DNA of 16,241 bases. It comes from SHLJ01 sp041618535. Its GTDB lineage: Bacteria; Bacteroidota; Bacteroidia; Flavobacteriales; Flavobacteriaceae. Position 1 is the stretch's first letter. Each line of letters starts with the position of its first letter. This document shows positions 1 through 7,542 of this stretch, piece after piece. The stretch covers positions 1 to 16,241 of the forward strand of contig JBFKFP010000052.1 in assembly GCA_041618535.1 (NCBI GenBank), read 5' to 3'. A program made the translations under genes and the position numbers. Under the pieces are notes generated by a model. That model saw nothing but the letters and a program-made list of their open reading frames with translations, made no database searches and had not been told where the DNA came from.

Positions 1-2000
1 ACAAGATCCAAGGAAACCGTTGTGTAACAACCCGTATTGATATCCTCCCCTCGGGCATAGACCGTCTGAGGATTGCTTATATTGGTATAGGGATTCGCCA
101 AAGGATTGATGCCCGCATCCGCATCGCCCTGAGTAAGATGATAACTCAACGAATAGGACGGATCTGAACCGGTGATCTCATCATTCTTTTCCGTCAGGTC
201 AATGGCCGTAAAACCGTCTGGGTTGGAATCATCACAAACCTCCAAAGGAGTAGGTGAAACAAGGGCCGGAAGGGAATTTACAACCAATTCAAAACTTCCA
301 ATATTCACGCAGCCGGTATTTACATTTTCAAGCGAATACCAAATAGTCTGCGGATTACTCACATTAATATACGGGCTGACCAGCGGGTTGATCATTGCCC
401 CGGCATCGGCCTGAGATCCATAGTAGGAAATCGTAATATCTGCTTGTCCGTTTATTATTTCTCCATTTTTTGACAAAAGGTCAAACGGTTCTGACTCATC
501 TCCAGTGTTGGTGTAATCACATTGTTCGAAATCGGAAACGGTTGTTATGGCAGGCAATGGATTAACAACAAGTACAAGTTCAACAATTACAAAGCAACCG
601 GTTGAGTCATTATACACCCTTCCATATACCGTTTGAGTAACCGGATTAATGTTGGTATAAGGCGAAGCAAGCGCATTAATATTGTTCTCTGCATCTGAGA
701 AAGATTCATGCCAACTCACCAGGATGCCCGGAAAACCACCTGTAACCTCCGTGTCTTTGGAAATAAGATCGAATTCGGTTAACCCATCTGTGTCATCATC
801 ACAGGCCTCCAGTGGTGTTGGTGTGTTCGCTAAGGGAAGCGGATTTACCTCAAGGTCGAGAGTAGTTGTGTTGAAACACCCGGTTGTATCATTCTCCAGC
901 CTGATGAAAACAGTCTGCGGATTCGATAGATTAACATAAGGGCTTGACAAGGGATTTGCCCCGGCATCTGCATCTGCCTGGGTTTCATAATAGCTGACAC
1001 TCACTCCTGTCTGCCCATTAAGTGCTTCGGTATCCTTATCGGCCAGCATAAATTCCGCAAATCCGTCTGCATCATCATCACATACCTCCAGAGGGCTCAT
1101 GGCTGCAACAACAGGCAAAGGATTTACAATCAATTCAAACGTATTCGTAGAAAAACAAACTGGATTGAGATTTTCCTCAACCCTGTAGTAAATTGTTTGA
1201 GGGTTGGATATATTGTTATACGGGCTGACAAGTGCATTGACTCCGGCATCGGCTTCTGCCTGTGATTCATGATAGGTCACAGTGAAATCGGCAGCATTCT
1301 GCCCGCCAAGAGCAGTGGCTGTCTGTGAATCAAGATCGAACGCTTCTGTTCCATCATTTGAGGGATCGTCACAAAGAACGAGATCGGGCACATCGTTGGC
1401 CACCCCTCGCGGATTGACGATCAATTCAAAAACGGGTAAGACCGATGAGAAGAAGCAACTCGCATTACTGCCAGCCTCAACCCTGACATATATGGGCTGG
1501 GGATTGGCAATATTCGTATACGGGGTTACCAAAGCATTGGTGCCTGCGGCAGCATCGGCAGCTGTAGCGTAATAGGAGACACTAAAAACAGACGGGTCTT
1601 GCGCACCGAGGATTCCGGCATCCTGAACCGTAAGATCAAACTCTTCTACACCATTGTTGGAATTGTCATCACAGGTCTCCAGGTTCGGTGCGGGGTTTAT
1701 GGTTGGAAGACCTGAGACATTCAACGTAAAAGACGAGGTCTCGTAACAATCGGTTGACAGGTATTCTATTCGAACATAAATGACCTGTCCGTCATTACCT
1801 GTATAGGCAGAAGGATTAAGGATAGGATTAGTTTCATTATCAGCATCGGCCTGGGTTTCATAATAGGTTACCACAAAGTCTCCCGGACTTGGATTAGATG
1901 CGAGGATGACGGCATCATTTTGAGTAAGGTCATATAAATAAGGAGGCGGCCCACCATTACAAATTACGAGGTTGTCCGGAGTATCATTAATTATTTCAGG
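1..2000 (-). repeat. Tandem protein-coding repeats, seven units of about 280-304 bp
   Basis: Within the surface protein gene, a diverged unit recurs with borders near plus-strand positions 2000, 1714, 1410, 1120, 841, 559 and 273; the seventh unit runs to the window edge. The spacing is 279-304 bp (93-101 residues). Each unit reads roughly: VNPLP, then a Cys-Asp-Asp motif with an acidic DG, FDL, a V-S-Y-Y/H strand, TQADADAG, NPL-SPY-N, NPQT-Y-R-E, and a closing Thr-Gly-Cys or Ser/Asp-Cys. Two cysteines per unit are largely conserved. The first unit is the most diverged, with CNGG in place of CDD. The units differ at the DNA level, so this is an old protein repeat rather than a recent tandem duplication. 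The fold is probably Ig-like, and the acidic loop could bind calcium; both are inference. Confidence 0.85.
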
Positions 2001-3554
2001 ATTAACCTCGATACAAACCTGCTCGGTATATTCACATCCAAAATCATCGGTGACGCGGTAAGTATAGCATTTGGTTCCTGAGGTGGCAGGCTGAACAGTG
2101 ATGGTATTCCCTACCTGTCCGGTTATAGAAGGGTCAGGGTCCCAGCCTTCGGAGGTAATGGTTGGAGTAAAGGACAATTCCGGTGGCTGAAGGTTAGGAT
2201 CGAAATCCATTCCCCAGTAAAAAATATAGCCGTTATCGATAAGAAGGTTATCGATCACTTCAATGCACCACTGCCCGTTCAACGGACTACCCAAAAGAGA
2301 GGCGAATGACTCCTCCGGCAGGTATGTTCCCGGCTGGATTGACAGGTTTCCCGCAGGCAAACTTTCTGGCAATGCCACTTGTGGTCCATTAACGAGGGTT
2401 ACAGCCCCCGACATTGAGAAGCAATAATCATAACCGGTACCCGGATCTGTGGCGCTGATATCATCTGCTCCCCCAAGGAAGGTACCTCCACCTCCGGACG
2501 CAAACGTCTTAAGATTGCAAGATTGTCCGGTTGGACTAGTTATAATAATATCCAGATCACCCAGATAAGTATGTTCCATGTTCAGGCAGATGTTAATCAG
2601 CTGGCTGATGTCGGTCAGGGTCTGGCTTGAATCATAACAATCTACGGTAATACATGTTGTATATGAAGCACCGGAACCATCAGGTAAGAAGGTAGTTCCA
2701 CTCACAGGTGGTGTGCAATCGTTGATGAACTGGACCGGAGAAACGACTCCTTCTATAGTGGTGGTCTCGCCAAAACAGATCTCAGTATCAGCTGCCACAG
2801 TTCCGCTAAAATCTGGTTCGGTGGCAACTTGAATGACCTGATTTAACAAGTTGGTATTCGTACAGCCGGAAGGATTGGTATCGGTGATATTTAGATTTAC
2901 AATATATACCCCGGGATCAGGAAAGGAAAAGGTTGCTGTTGGACTATTGCTTAGAACATTATTGTTCTGGTCTACCCATTGATAGGTCGCACCAGTGCCG
3001 TCGAGCTCAAAGTCTCCACTCCCGGCAAGGGTGATCTCCTCATCAGGACAAACCCGTATGTAACCATCTGCATTAGGAGCTGGTGAAGCCGAATCGAGCT
3101 GTGAAATTATTGTCTGGCAGGGTTCAAAACATGAAATGATTGCCGCCCAGCCCTGGGACGCTGCTGTAACATCGGATGTAAATTCAATGGTAAGGCACCC
3201 GCCGGGGTTAGTGGTAGTAGCCTGTACAAGACCCGGGCCATCTTCCAGGTTTGTTCCGGACCACCCCATTCCATTGAATGTTGGTGATGCCGTATCAGGG
3301 CCATTGTATATAAACATGACATCAGCACCCGGTTGCGTTGACCATTCGGTAAAATTAAGTTGTATGAATTGTCCCGGGGAATCGGGACAAATCGTAAAAA
3401 CGAAATTCTCGCCATTCTGATAGAAATTCGCACTTCCACCAGAATCATAAAAGGTTCCCGAACATGTAGTAACACTGCCATTTTGCATAGTGTAGATCTG
3501 CCCGAAAAGCGAATACGAAAAAAGCAATGCTATAGATATTATGAAAGATTTCAT
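1..3554 (-). CDS. Giant secreted multidomain surface protein with tandem repeats (CUB, PKD-like, P domain), C-terminus outside window
   Basis: The frame is open from ATG at 3554 to the window edge, giving 1,184 codons with no stop. The N-terminus (MKSFIISIALLFSYSLFGQ) is a typical signal peptide. Residues about 30-142 resemble a CUB domain with paired cysteines. Residues about 152-243 look like a PKD/Ig-like domain. Residues about 280-452 match a proprotein-convertase P domain, with HTYLGDLDI near 328 and LNGQWCIEVID near 425; no protease domain is seen. About 455-520 is another Ig-like segment. From about 519 on there are tandem repeats of 93-101 residues. Such proteins in flavobacteria usually end in a type IX secretion sorting domain and act as adhesins or gliding-associated surface proteins. 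That domain would lie beyond position 1, so export by type IX is inference. The gene lies 10 nt after an unknown secreted protein, probably in one operon. Confidence 0.85.
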   Translation of the reverse strand, partial: MKSFIISIALLFSYSLFGQIYTMQNGSVTTCSGTFYDSGGSANFYQNGENFVFTICPDSPGQFIQLNFTEWSTQPGADVMFIYNGPDTASPTFNGMGWSGTNLEDGPGLVQATTTNPGGCLTIEFTSDVTAASQGWAAIISCFEPCQTIISQLDSASPAPNADGYIRVCPDEEITLAGSGDFELDGTGATYQWVDQNNNVLSNSPTATFSFPDPGVYIVNLNITDTNPSGCTNTNLLNQVIQVATEPDFSGTVAADTEICFGETTTIEGVVSPVQFINDCTPPVSGTTFLPDGSGASYTTCITVDCYDSSQTLTDISQLINICLNMEHTYLGDLDIIITSPTGQSCNLKTFASGGGGTFLGGADDISATDPGTGYDYCFSMSGAVTLVNGPQVALPESLPAGNLSIQPGTYLPEESFASLLGSPLNGQWCIEVIDNLLIDNGYIFYWGMDFDPNLQPPELSFTPTITSEGWDPDPSITGQVGNTITVQPATSGTKCYTYRVTDDFGCEYTEQVCIEVNPEIINDTPDNLVICNGGPPPYLYDLTQNDAVILASNPSPGDFVVTYYETQADADNETNPILNPSAYTGNDGQVIYVRIEYLSTDCYETSSFTLNVSGLPTINPAPNLETCDDNSNNGVEEFDLTVQDAGILGAQDPSVFSVSYYATAADAAAGTNALVTPYTNIANPQPIYVRVEAGSNASCFFSSVLPVFELIVNPRGVANDVPDLVLCDDPSNDGTEAFDLDSQTATALGGQNAADFTVTYHESQAEADAGVNALVSPYNNISNPQTIYYRVEENLNPVCFSTNTFELIVNPLPVVAAMSPLEVCDDDADGFAEFMLADKDTEALNGQTGVSVSYYETQADADAGANPLSSPYVNLSNPQTVFIRLENDTTGCFNTTTLDLEVNPLPLANTPTPLEACDDDTDGLTEFDLISKDTEVTGGFPGILVSWHESFSDAENNINALASPYTNINPVTQTVYGRVYNDSTGCFVIVELVLVVNPLPAITTVSDFEQCDYTNTGDESEPFDLLSKNGEIINGQADITISYYGSQADAGAMINPLVSPYINVSNPQTIWYSLENVNTGCVNIGSFELVVNSLPALVSPTPLEVCDDSNPDGFTAIDLTEKNDEITGSDPSYSLSYHLTQGDADAGINPLANPYTNISNPQTVYARGEDINTGCYTTVSLDL

Positions 3555-3564
3555 TTCAGGCGGA

Positions 3565-4005
3565 TTAATTTGTGGGTCGGGCTTTGATAAGAATAAAGTA
3601 ATCAGTATTGTCTACACGATAGATTGAGGCGCCCTTCAAGCGGTAATTAAACGCGTATTTTAATGGATTGAAATTTGACTGATCAAAACTCTCGTCTCGC
3701 TTTATATCGGGGTTGAAAACTTTGTAAAGGGCAACTTCCGAGAGCAGTTTGCAAGGCTTCTGGTCACGGGGTTCATTCAATTCCACAATATCGACCCTAT
3801 TTCTCAACAGGTCCTTTATTTCTGTCAAAACATTCGGTCTGTTCAATACGCGGTCCTCAAGGTGATCTGCAAAAACCTCCTTCAACTTCGAAAGTTCTGC
3901 CGCTGTTAATGGAGCATGCTCCTGAACGACATTTGTTTGGGCCCCGGTAAGAAAAGAAAAGAATAACATTGCCACCAACGCCAGACCATTTAACCCCAAT
4001 TTCAT
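3565..4005 (-). CDS. Small secreted protein of unknown function
   Basis: I do not recognise a family. The product has 146 residues from ATG at 4005. A signal peptide is clear (hydrophobic residues 5-20, then LTGAQ, with likely cleavage near residue 23), so it should be periplasmic or surface-exposed. The mature part has one cysteine (Cys85), an acidic/basic helical stretch (about 34-75) and a C-terminal segment rich in aromatic residues with KGASIYRVDNTDYFILIK. An in-frame TTG at 4017 would add four residues; ATG is preferred because it starts directly at the signal peptide. The gene sits 10 nt upstream of the giant surface protein on the same strand, so the two are probably cotranscribed. 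A role in its export, anchoring or assembly is possible but not shown. Confidence 0.75.
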   Translation of the reverse strand: MKLGLNGLALVAMLFFSFLTGAQTNVVQEHAPLTAAELSKLKEVFADHLEDRVLNRPNVLTEIKDLLRNRVDIVELNEPRDQKPCKLLSEVALYKVFNPDIKRDESFDQSNFNPLKYAFNYRLKGASIYRVDNTDYFILIKARPTN

Positions 4006-4046
4006 AAGCGTTTTCAAATATGTTGGAACTTGAAATTTAGCAAAAT

Positions 4047-4068
4047 TTAATTAACTGGGGCTAATTAA
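4047..4068. promoter_or_regulatory. Possible operator: inverted repeat in divergent intergenic region
   Basis: Arms TTAATTA (4047-4053) and TAATTAA (4062-4068) form a 7-bp inverted repeat around an 8-nt centre. It lies between the divergently transcribed secreted-protein gene (minus) and folE (plus). On the minus strand it sits just upstream of a weak -7-like sequence (AAATTTTG, 4048-4041), a plausible place for a regulator. The region is AT-rich, so chance is a serious alternative. Confidence 0.25.
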
Positions 4069-4155
4069 TCGATAAAAGGAAAATAATGCTCAATCTATGT
4101 ATATAACAGTCTTAACAATCCGTTTCCTACCATCTGAAAGATATTTTTTATTAAC

Positions 4156-4163
4156 TATCTTTG
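4156..4163 (+). promoter_or_regulatory. Candidate Bacteroidota -7 promoter element for folE
   Basis: TATCTTTG fits the Bacteroidota consensus TAnnTTTG and lies 33 nt before the folE start. The -33 element is weak: CTG at 4134-4136 with a 19-nt spacer, instead of TTG. Transcription would begin around 4170 and could extend through the whole folE-DUF192 run. Confidence 0.5.
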
Positions 4164-4196
4164 TGGCTTGTTAAATGAGCATAAGTACCTTAGGTT

Positions 4197-4874
4197 ATGA
4201 AACTGGAAAATAACGCTGATAATTACGACTCACTGGGCGATGAACATATAGGCACCTCATCAGACACCCCTTTGAGGAAGGATGCCTTTAAACTTACCAA
4301 GGAAGAGAAAATCGATATCATTAAGGATGATATCAGGCATATCCTTGAAACCCTAGGCCTGGACCTTCAGGACGACAGTTTGAATGGAACACCGAAGCGA
4401 GTTGCAAAGATGTTCGTTGATGAGCTTTTTGGTGGTCTTGACCCGGAACGTAAACCAAACGCTTCTACATTTGAAAACAAATACAAATACGGCGAAATGC
4501 TGGTTGAAAAGAATATCACCCTCTACTCAACCTGTGAACATCACCTCCTCCCTATTGTAGGGAAGGCTCATGTGGCATATATCTCCAGCGGGAAGGTGGT
4601 CGGCCTGTCTAAAATGAACCGCATCGTTGATTATTTTGCAAAACGGCCGCAGGTTCAGGAACGACTAACCATACAGATCGTTGAAGAATTGCAACATATC
4701 CTTAAGACAAAGGACGTGGCCTGCGTAATTGATGCCAAGCATCTCTGCGTTAACTCGAGAGGCATTAAGGATATTGAAAGCAGTACGGTCACTTCTGAAT
4801 TCAGAGGACAATTCAAGGATAAATCGGTCAGAAGAGAATTCCTGGATTATATCAAACTCGATACCGACTTTTAA
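4197..4874 (+). CDS. folE: GTP cyclohydrolase I
   Basis: This enzyme converts GTP to 7,8-dihydroneopterin triphosphate, the first step of folate and tetrahydropterin synthesis, in the cytoplasm. The 225 residues match the usual length (E. coli FolE is 222). Zinc ligands are in place: Cys113 and His116 in STCEHH, and Cys184 in HLCVNSRG, corresponding to Cys110, His113 and Cys181 of E. coli. Other family signatures are GTPKRVAKMF near 64, GLSKMNRIVDYFAKRPQVQERL near 136 and TVTSEFRG near 197. The ATG at 4197 is supported by the -7 element 33 nt upstream and by the length. This is the first gene of the plus-strand run; cysS begins 20 nt after its stop. There is no sign of truncation. Confidence 0.97.
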   Translation: MKLENNADNYDSLGDEHIGTSSDTPLRKDAFKLTKEEKIDIIKDDIRHILETLGLDLQDDSLNGTPKRVAKMFVDELFGGLDPERKPNASTFENKYKYGEMLVEKNITLYSTCEHHLLPIVGKAHVAYISSGKVVGLSKMNRIVDYFAKRPQVQERLTIQIVEELQHILKTKDVACVIDAKHLCVNSRGIKDIESSTVTSEFRGQFKDKSVRREFLDYIKLDTDF

Positions 4875-4894
4875 TAAAAAGCACTTGCCGGATA

Positions 4895-6376
4895 ATGCTC
4901 TATAAAGAACAAAAAATTAAGATCTACAATTCTTTAAGCGGACAGAAGGAAGATTTTGAACCGATCAATGAGGGTCATGTAGGCATGTATGTGTGCGGCC
5001 CCACCGTTTACAGCAATGTTCATCTTGGCAATGTAAGAACTTTCATGTCCTTTGACATGATCTTCCGCTATTTCAAGCATCTGGGCTATAAGGTGCGATA
5101 TGTGAGGAATATCACGGATGCCGGGCATTTGGAAAATGACGCGGACGAGGGTGAGGACCGAATTGCAAAAAAAGCCCGTTTGGAGCAAATCGAGCCCATG
5201 GAGGTTGTTCAGATGTATACTGTCGATTTTCATACCATTCTCGACACCTTTAATTTTCTGCCCCCAAGCATAGAGCCCACGGCAACTGGCCATATTATAG
5301 AGCAGATCGAGATCATAAAGAAAATATTAGACAAGGGGCTGGCCTATGAGGTGAATGGTTCCGTTTATTTCGATGTGCTGAAATACAATGAATCTCATCA
5401 TTATGGAAAATTAAGTGGCCGTAATATTGAAGAATTGATTCATAATACAAGAACGCTTGACGGACAGAGCGACAAGCGCAACCCCCAGGATTTCGCCCTC
5501 TGGAAAAAAGCTGAGCCCCAGCATATCATGAGGTGGCCTTCGCCATGGAGCGACGGCTTTCCGGGCTGGCACCTGGAGTGCACCGCCATGAGCACCAAAT
5601 ATCTCGGAGAGCAATTCGATATTCATGGAGGTGGGATGGATTTGAAATTCCCCCACCATGAATGTGAGATCGCACAGGCAGAAGCATGTAACGGACTCAG
5701 TCCGGTAAACTTCTGGATGCACGCTAATATGCTCATCATGAATGGTAAGAAGATGGCTAAATCCACAGGCAATTATATTCTTCCGGATGAGATCTTAAGC
5801 GGGAACAATCCTCACATAACTAAGGCCTACTCACCAAGCGTTGCCAGGTTCTTTATGCTGCAGGCACACTACCGCAGCATCCTGGACTTTACAAATGCCG
5901 GGCTTCTCGCCAGTGAAAAAGGACACAATAAGCTGATGGATGCAGTCAATAGTCTGGACAAACTGAACACTTCGAACGAAACCACCGAATTCGACGTGGA
6001 AGCATGGAAGCGTAACTGTTATGATGCGATGAACGATGATTTCAACTCCCCGATTTTGATCGCTGAACTTTTTTCAGCAGTCAAATTCATCAACCAGGTA
6101 AAGGACAATAAGGCTAAGGTTAGTGAGAACGACCTCAAAAACCTTTCACAAACCATGAACGCCTTAGCTTTTGATGTGCTCGGACTTGAAAACGAATCCA
6201 CTCAGGCTGAAAGCGGACATAAATTAGCTGAAACTGTTGAAATCCTTATCAAACTGAGAGCGGAAGCTCGCGCTAATAAAGACTTTGGCATGTCAGACAA
6301 GATACGTGATGAGCTTGCTGCCATCGGAATTCAACTAAAAGACGGTAAAGAGGGTACCACATTTTCGACCAACTGA
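4895..6376 (+). CDS. cysS: Cysteine--tRNA ligase
   Basis: This cytoplasmic class I aminoacyl-tRNA synthetase charges tRNA-Cys with cysteine using ATP. The 493 residues are close to the family norm (461 in E. coli). The HIGH-type motif is HLGN (43-46) in PTVYSNVHLGNVRTF. The second signature is KMAKS (286-290), with Ala in place of the usual central Ser. The zinc ligands that make the enzyme cysteine-specific are visible as Cys34, Cys229, His254 and Glu258, aligned with Cys28, Cys209, His234 and Glu238 of E. coli. The C-terminal third carries the helical anticodon-binding region. The gene starts 20 nt after folE and ends 3 nt before yidD, so it is probably cotranscribed with both. No Shine-Dalgarno site is evident, which is normal for Bacteroidota. 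Confidence 0.97.
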   Translation: MLYKEQKIKIYNSLSGQKEDFEPINEGHVGMYVCGPTVYSNVHLGNVRTFMSFDMIFRYFKHLGYKVRYVRNITDAGHLENDADEGEDRIAKKARLEQIEPMEVVQMYTVDFHTILDTFNFLPPSIEPTATGHIIEQIEIIKKILDKGLAYEVNGSVYFDVLKYNESHHYGKLSGRNIEELIHNTRTLDGQSDKRNPQDFALWKKAEPQHIMRWPSPWSDGFPGWHLECTAMSTKYLGEQFDIHGGGMDLKFPHHECEIAQAEACNGLSPVNFWMHANMLIMNGKKMAKSTGNYILPDEILSGNNPHITKAYSPSVARFFMLQAHYRSILDFTNAGLLASEKGHNKLMDAVNSLDKLNTSNETTEFDVEAWKRNCYDAMNDDFNSPILIAELFSAVKFINQVKDNKAKVSENDLKNLSQTMNALAFDVLGLENESTQAESGHKLAETVEILIKLRAEARANKDFGMSDKIRDELAAIGIQLKDGKEGTTFSTN

Positions 6377-6379
6377 TCC

Positions 6380-6634
6380 ATGTTAAAGCGAATACTGATC
6401 GCTCCATTCATATTTATTATCAGGGCCTATCAAGTCCTGATATCACCTATTTTACCATCCACCTGCAGATATCAGCCAACCTGCTCTCACTACTCGGCTG
6501 AAGCTTTAAAACGCCATGGGATCTGGCATGGCGGCCGACTGGCCATCAAACGGATTCTGAGTTGCCATCCCTATGGTGGTTCGGGCTTTGATCCCGTTCC
6601 CGAAAAGCGCGATAAGGACAGGAATGAGGGTTGA
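6380..6634 (+). CDS. yidD: Membrane protein insertion efficiency factor YidD
   Basis: YidD is a small inner-membrane-associated protein that aids insertion of membrane proteins by the Sec/YidC route. The 84 residues match the usual 70-90. The family pattern is clear: a hydrophobic, amphipathic N-terminus, YQVLISP (18-24), the cysteine-rich STCRYQPTCSHYS (27-39), the GIWHGG stretch (47-52) and RILSCHPYGGSGFDPVP (58-74). The three conserved cysteines are Cys29, Cys35 and Cys62. ATG at 6380 follows the cysS stop by 3 nt, pointing to translational coupling. The lysine- and aspartate-rich tail after residue 75 is variable in the family. Confidence 0.96.
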   Translation: MLKRILIAPFIFIIRAYQVLISPILPSTCRYQPTCSHYSAEALKRHGIWHGGRLAIKRILSCHPYGGSGFDPVPEKRDKDRNEG

Positions 6635-6665
6635 TAAAGGGTCATACAATTACAATTCGAATGTC

Positions 6666-6673
6666 TATATTTA
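6666..6673 (+). promoter_or_regulatory. Weak candidate -7 element before lgt
   Basis: TATATTTA differs from TAnnTTTG only in its last base and lies 17 nt before the lgt start, in the 56-nt gap after yidD. No TTG is seen at a suitable distance upstream. It could provide extra transcription of lgt and the DUF192 gene, but readthrough from folE is equally possible. Confidence 0.25.
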
Positions 6674-6690
6674 CAACCAAATAATAACCT

Positions 6691-7542
6691 ATGCATTTTT
6701 TACAGATTGTCTGGGACCCTTCATCCGAAGGAATCAAAATCAGCGATAGTTTTACAATTCATTACTACAGTTTAATGTGGATACTGGCATTTCTTATCGG
6801 ATATTATCTGATGAAGAAGATCTACCAGAGTGAAAATGAAACCCAGGACAATCTGGATTCACTATTTATCTATTCGGTGCTCGGATTGCTTCTTGGAGCC
6901 CGCCTTGGAGAGGTATTCTTCTACAGCTGGGATTATTTCAAAGACCATTTGATAGAGATATTACTGCCTATACGAGAAGATCCTAATGGAAGTATACTTG
7001 GGATAAAAGGATACAAGTTCTATGGATTCAGAGGACTGGCCAGCCATGGTGCGGCCATCGGGATGATCATCTCCATGTATTTGTACAACCGTAAAAAACT
7101 TAAACGATCTGTTCTGTGGATTCTCGACCGCATCGTTATTCCGGTTGCCATAGGAGCCATTTTTGTCCGTATCGGGAATTTCTTTAATTCTGAAATGATA
7201 GGTAAACCAACCAACAGTGATTTCGGAATCATCTTTAAGCAATATGACGACCTGGCCAGGCATCCCGGGCAACTGTACGAAGCCTTCGGGTATATCTTCG
7301 TTTTCCTGAGTCTGTATTTCCTTTATTGGAAAAAGGGAAAGGGAGGGCAACCAGGATTCCTTTTTGGCCTGTTTCTTGTTCTTCTTTTCACAATTCGGCT
7401 TTTTGTGGAACGTTTCAAGATTGCACAGGTGGACGGACGGGAAGACTGGATATTCGGACTGAACACCGGGCAGGTTCTGAGTGTTCCGTTTATCCTGATC
7501 GGGCTTTATTTTATGTTCATTCACAAGCCAAAACGACGATGA
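6691..7542 (+). CDS. lgt: Prolipoprotein diacylglyceryl transferase
   Basis: Lgt is a polytopic inner-membrane enzyme that transfers diacylglycerol from phosphatidylglycerol to the lipobox cysteine of prelipoproteins, the first step in lipoprotein maturation. The 283 residues and about seven hydrophobic segments fit the family. Signatures are GLASHGAAIG (115-124, with the key His119), RIGNFFNSE (160-168, containing Arg160, Asn163 and Glu168, matching Arg143, Asn146 and Glu151 of E. coli), RHPGQLYEA (190-198) and Arg236/Glu240 (equivalent to Arg239/Glu243). The gene follows yidD by 56 nt and overlaps the next gene by 4 nt (ATGA). That next gene encodes a predicted lipoprotein, so enzyme and substrate are made together. 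Confidence 0.97.
   Translation: MHFLQIVWDPSSEGIKISDSFTIHYYSLMWILAFLIGYYLMKKIYQSENETQDNLDSLFIYSVLGLLLGARLGEVFFYSWDYFKDHLIEILLPIREDPNGSILGIKGYKFYGFRGLASHGAAIGMIISMYLYNRKKLKRSVLWILDRIVIPVAIGAIFVRIGNFFNSEMIGKPTNSDFGIIFKQYDDLARHPGQLYEAFGYIFVFLSLYFLYWKKGKGGQPGFLFGLFLVLLFTIRLFVERFKIAQVDGREDWIFGLNTGQVLSVPFILIGLYFMFIHKPKRR

Noticed and set aside
172..1572. Plus-strand open frames of 80-96 codons recurring antisense to the surface-protein repeats (172-414, 682-939, 1282-1572).
   Set aside because: They lie in equivalent places of successive repeat units and are the reverse complement of a strongly conserved-pattern coding strand; they show no family resemblance and have no promoter.
1..2000. Possible CRISPR or recent tandem DNA duplication suggested by regularly recurring bases such as CATCATCACA.
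   Set aside because: The period is about 285 bp, the frame is continuously coding and the units have diverged strongly in DNA; this is a protein repeat.
3107..3587. Overlapping open frames on both strands (3107-3481 minus, 3136-3420 and 3360-3587 plus).
   Set aside because: The minus frame at -3 to 3554 encodes the signal peptide and CUB domain continuously here; the others are out-of-frame shadows with atypical composition.
4068..4079. 12-bp match (ATCGATAAAAGG) between the folE upstream region and the region upstream of the DUF6588 gene.
   Set aside because: Across a 16-kb window with AT-rich gaps, several 12-bp matches are expected by chance, so it is not evidence for shared regulation by itself.
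6961..7524. 187-codon minus-strand frame opposite lgt.
   Set aside because: Lgt is unmistakable on the plus strand with its catalytic residues; the opposite frame shows no recognisable domain.
7326..7538. In-frame upstream extension of the DUF192 gene inside lgt.
   Set aside because: It overlaps the well-conserved C-terminus of Lgt and would place the lipoprotein signal peptide in the middle of the protein.
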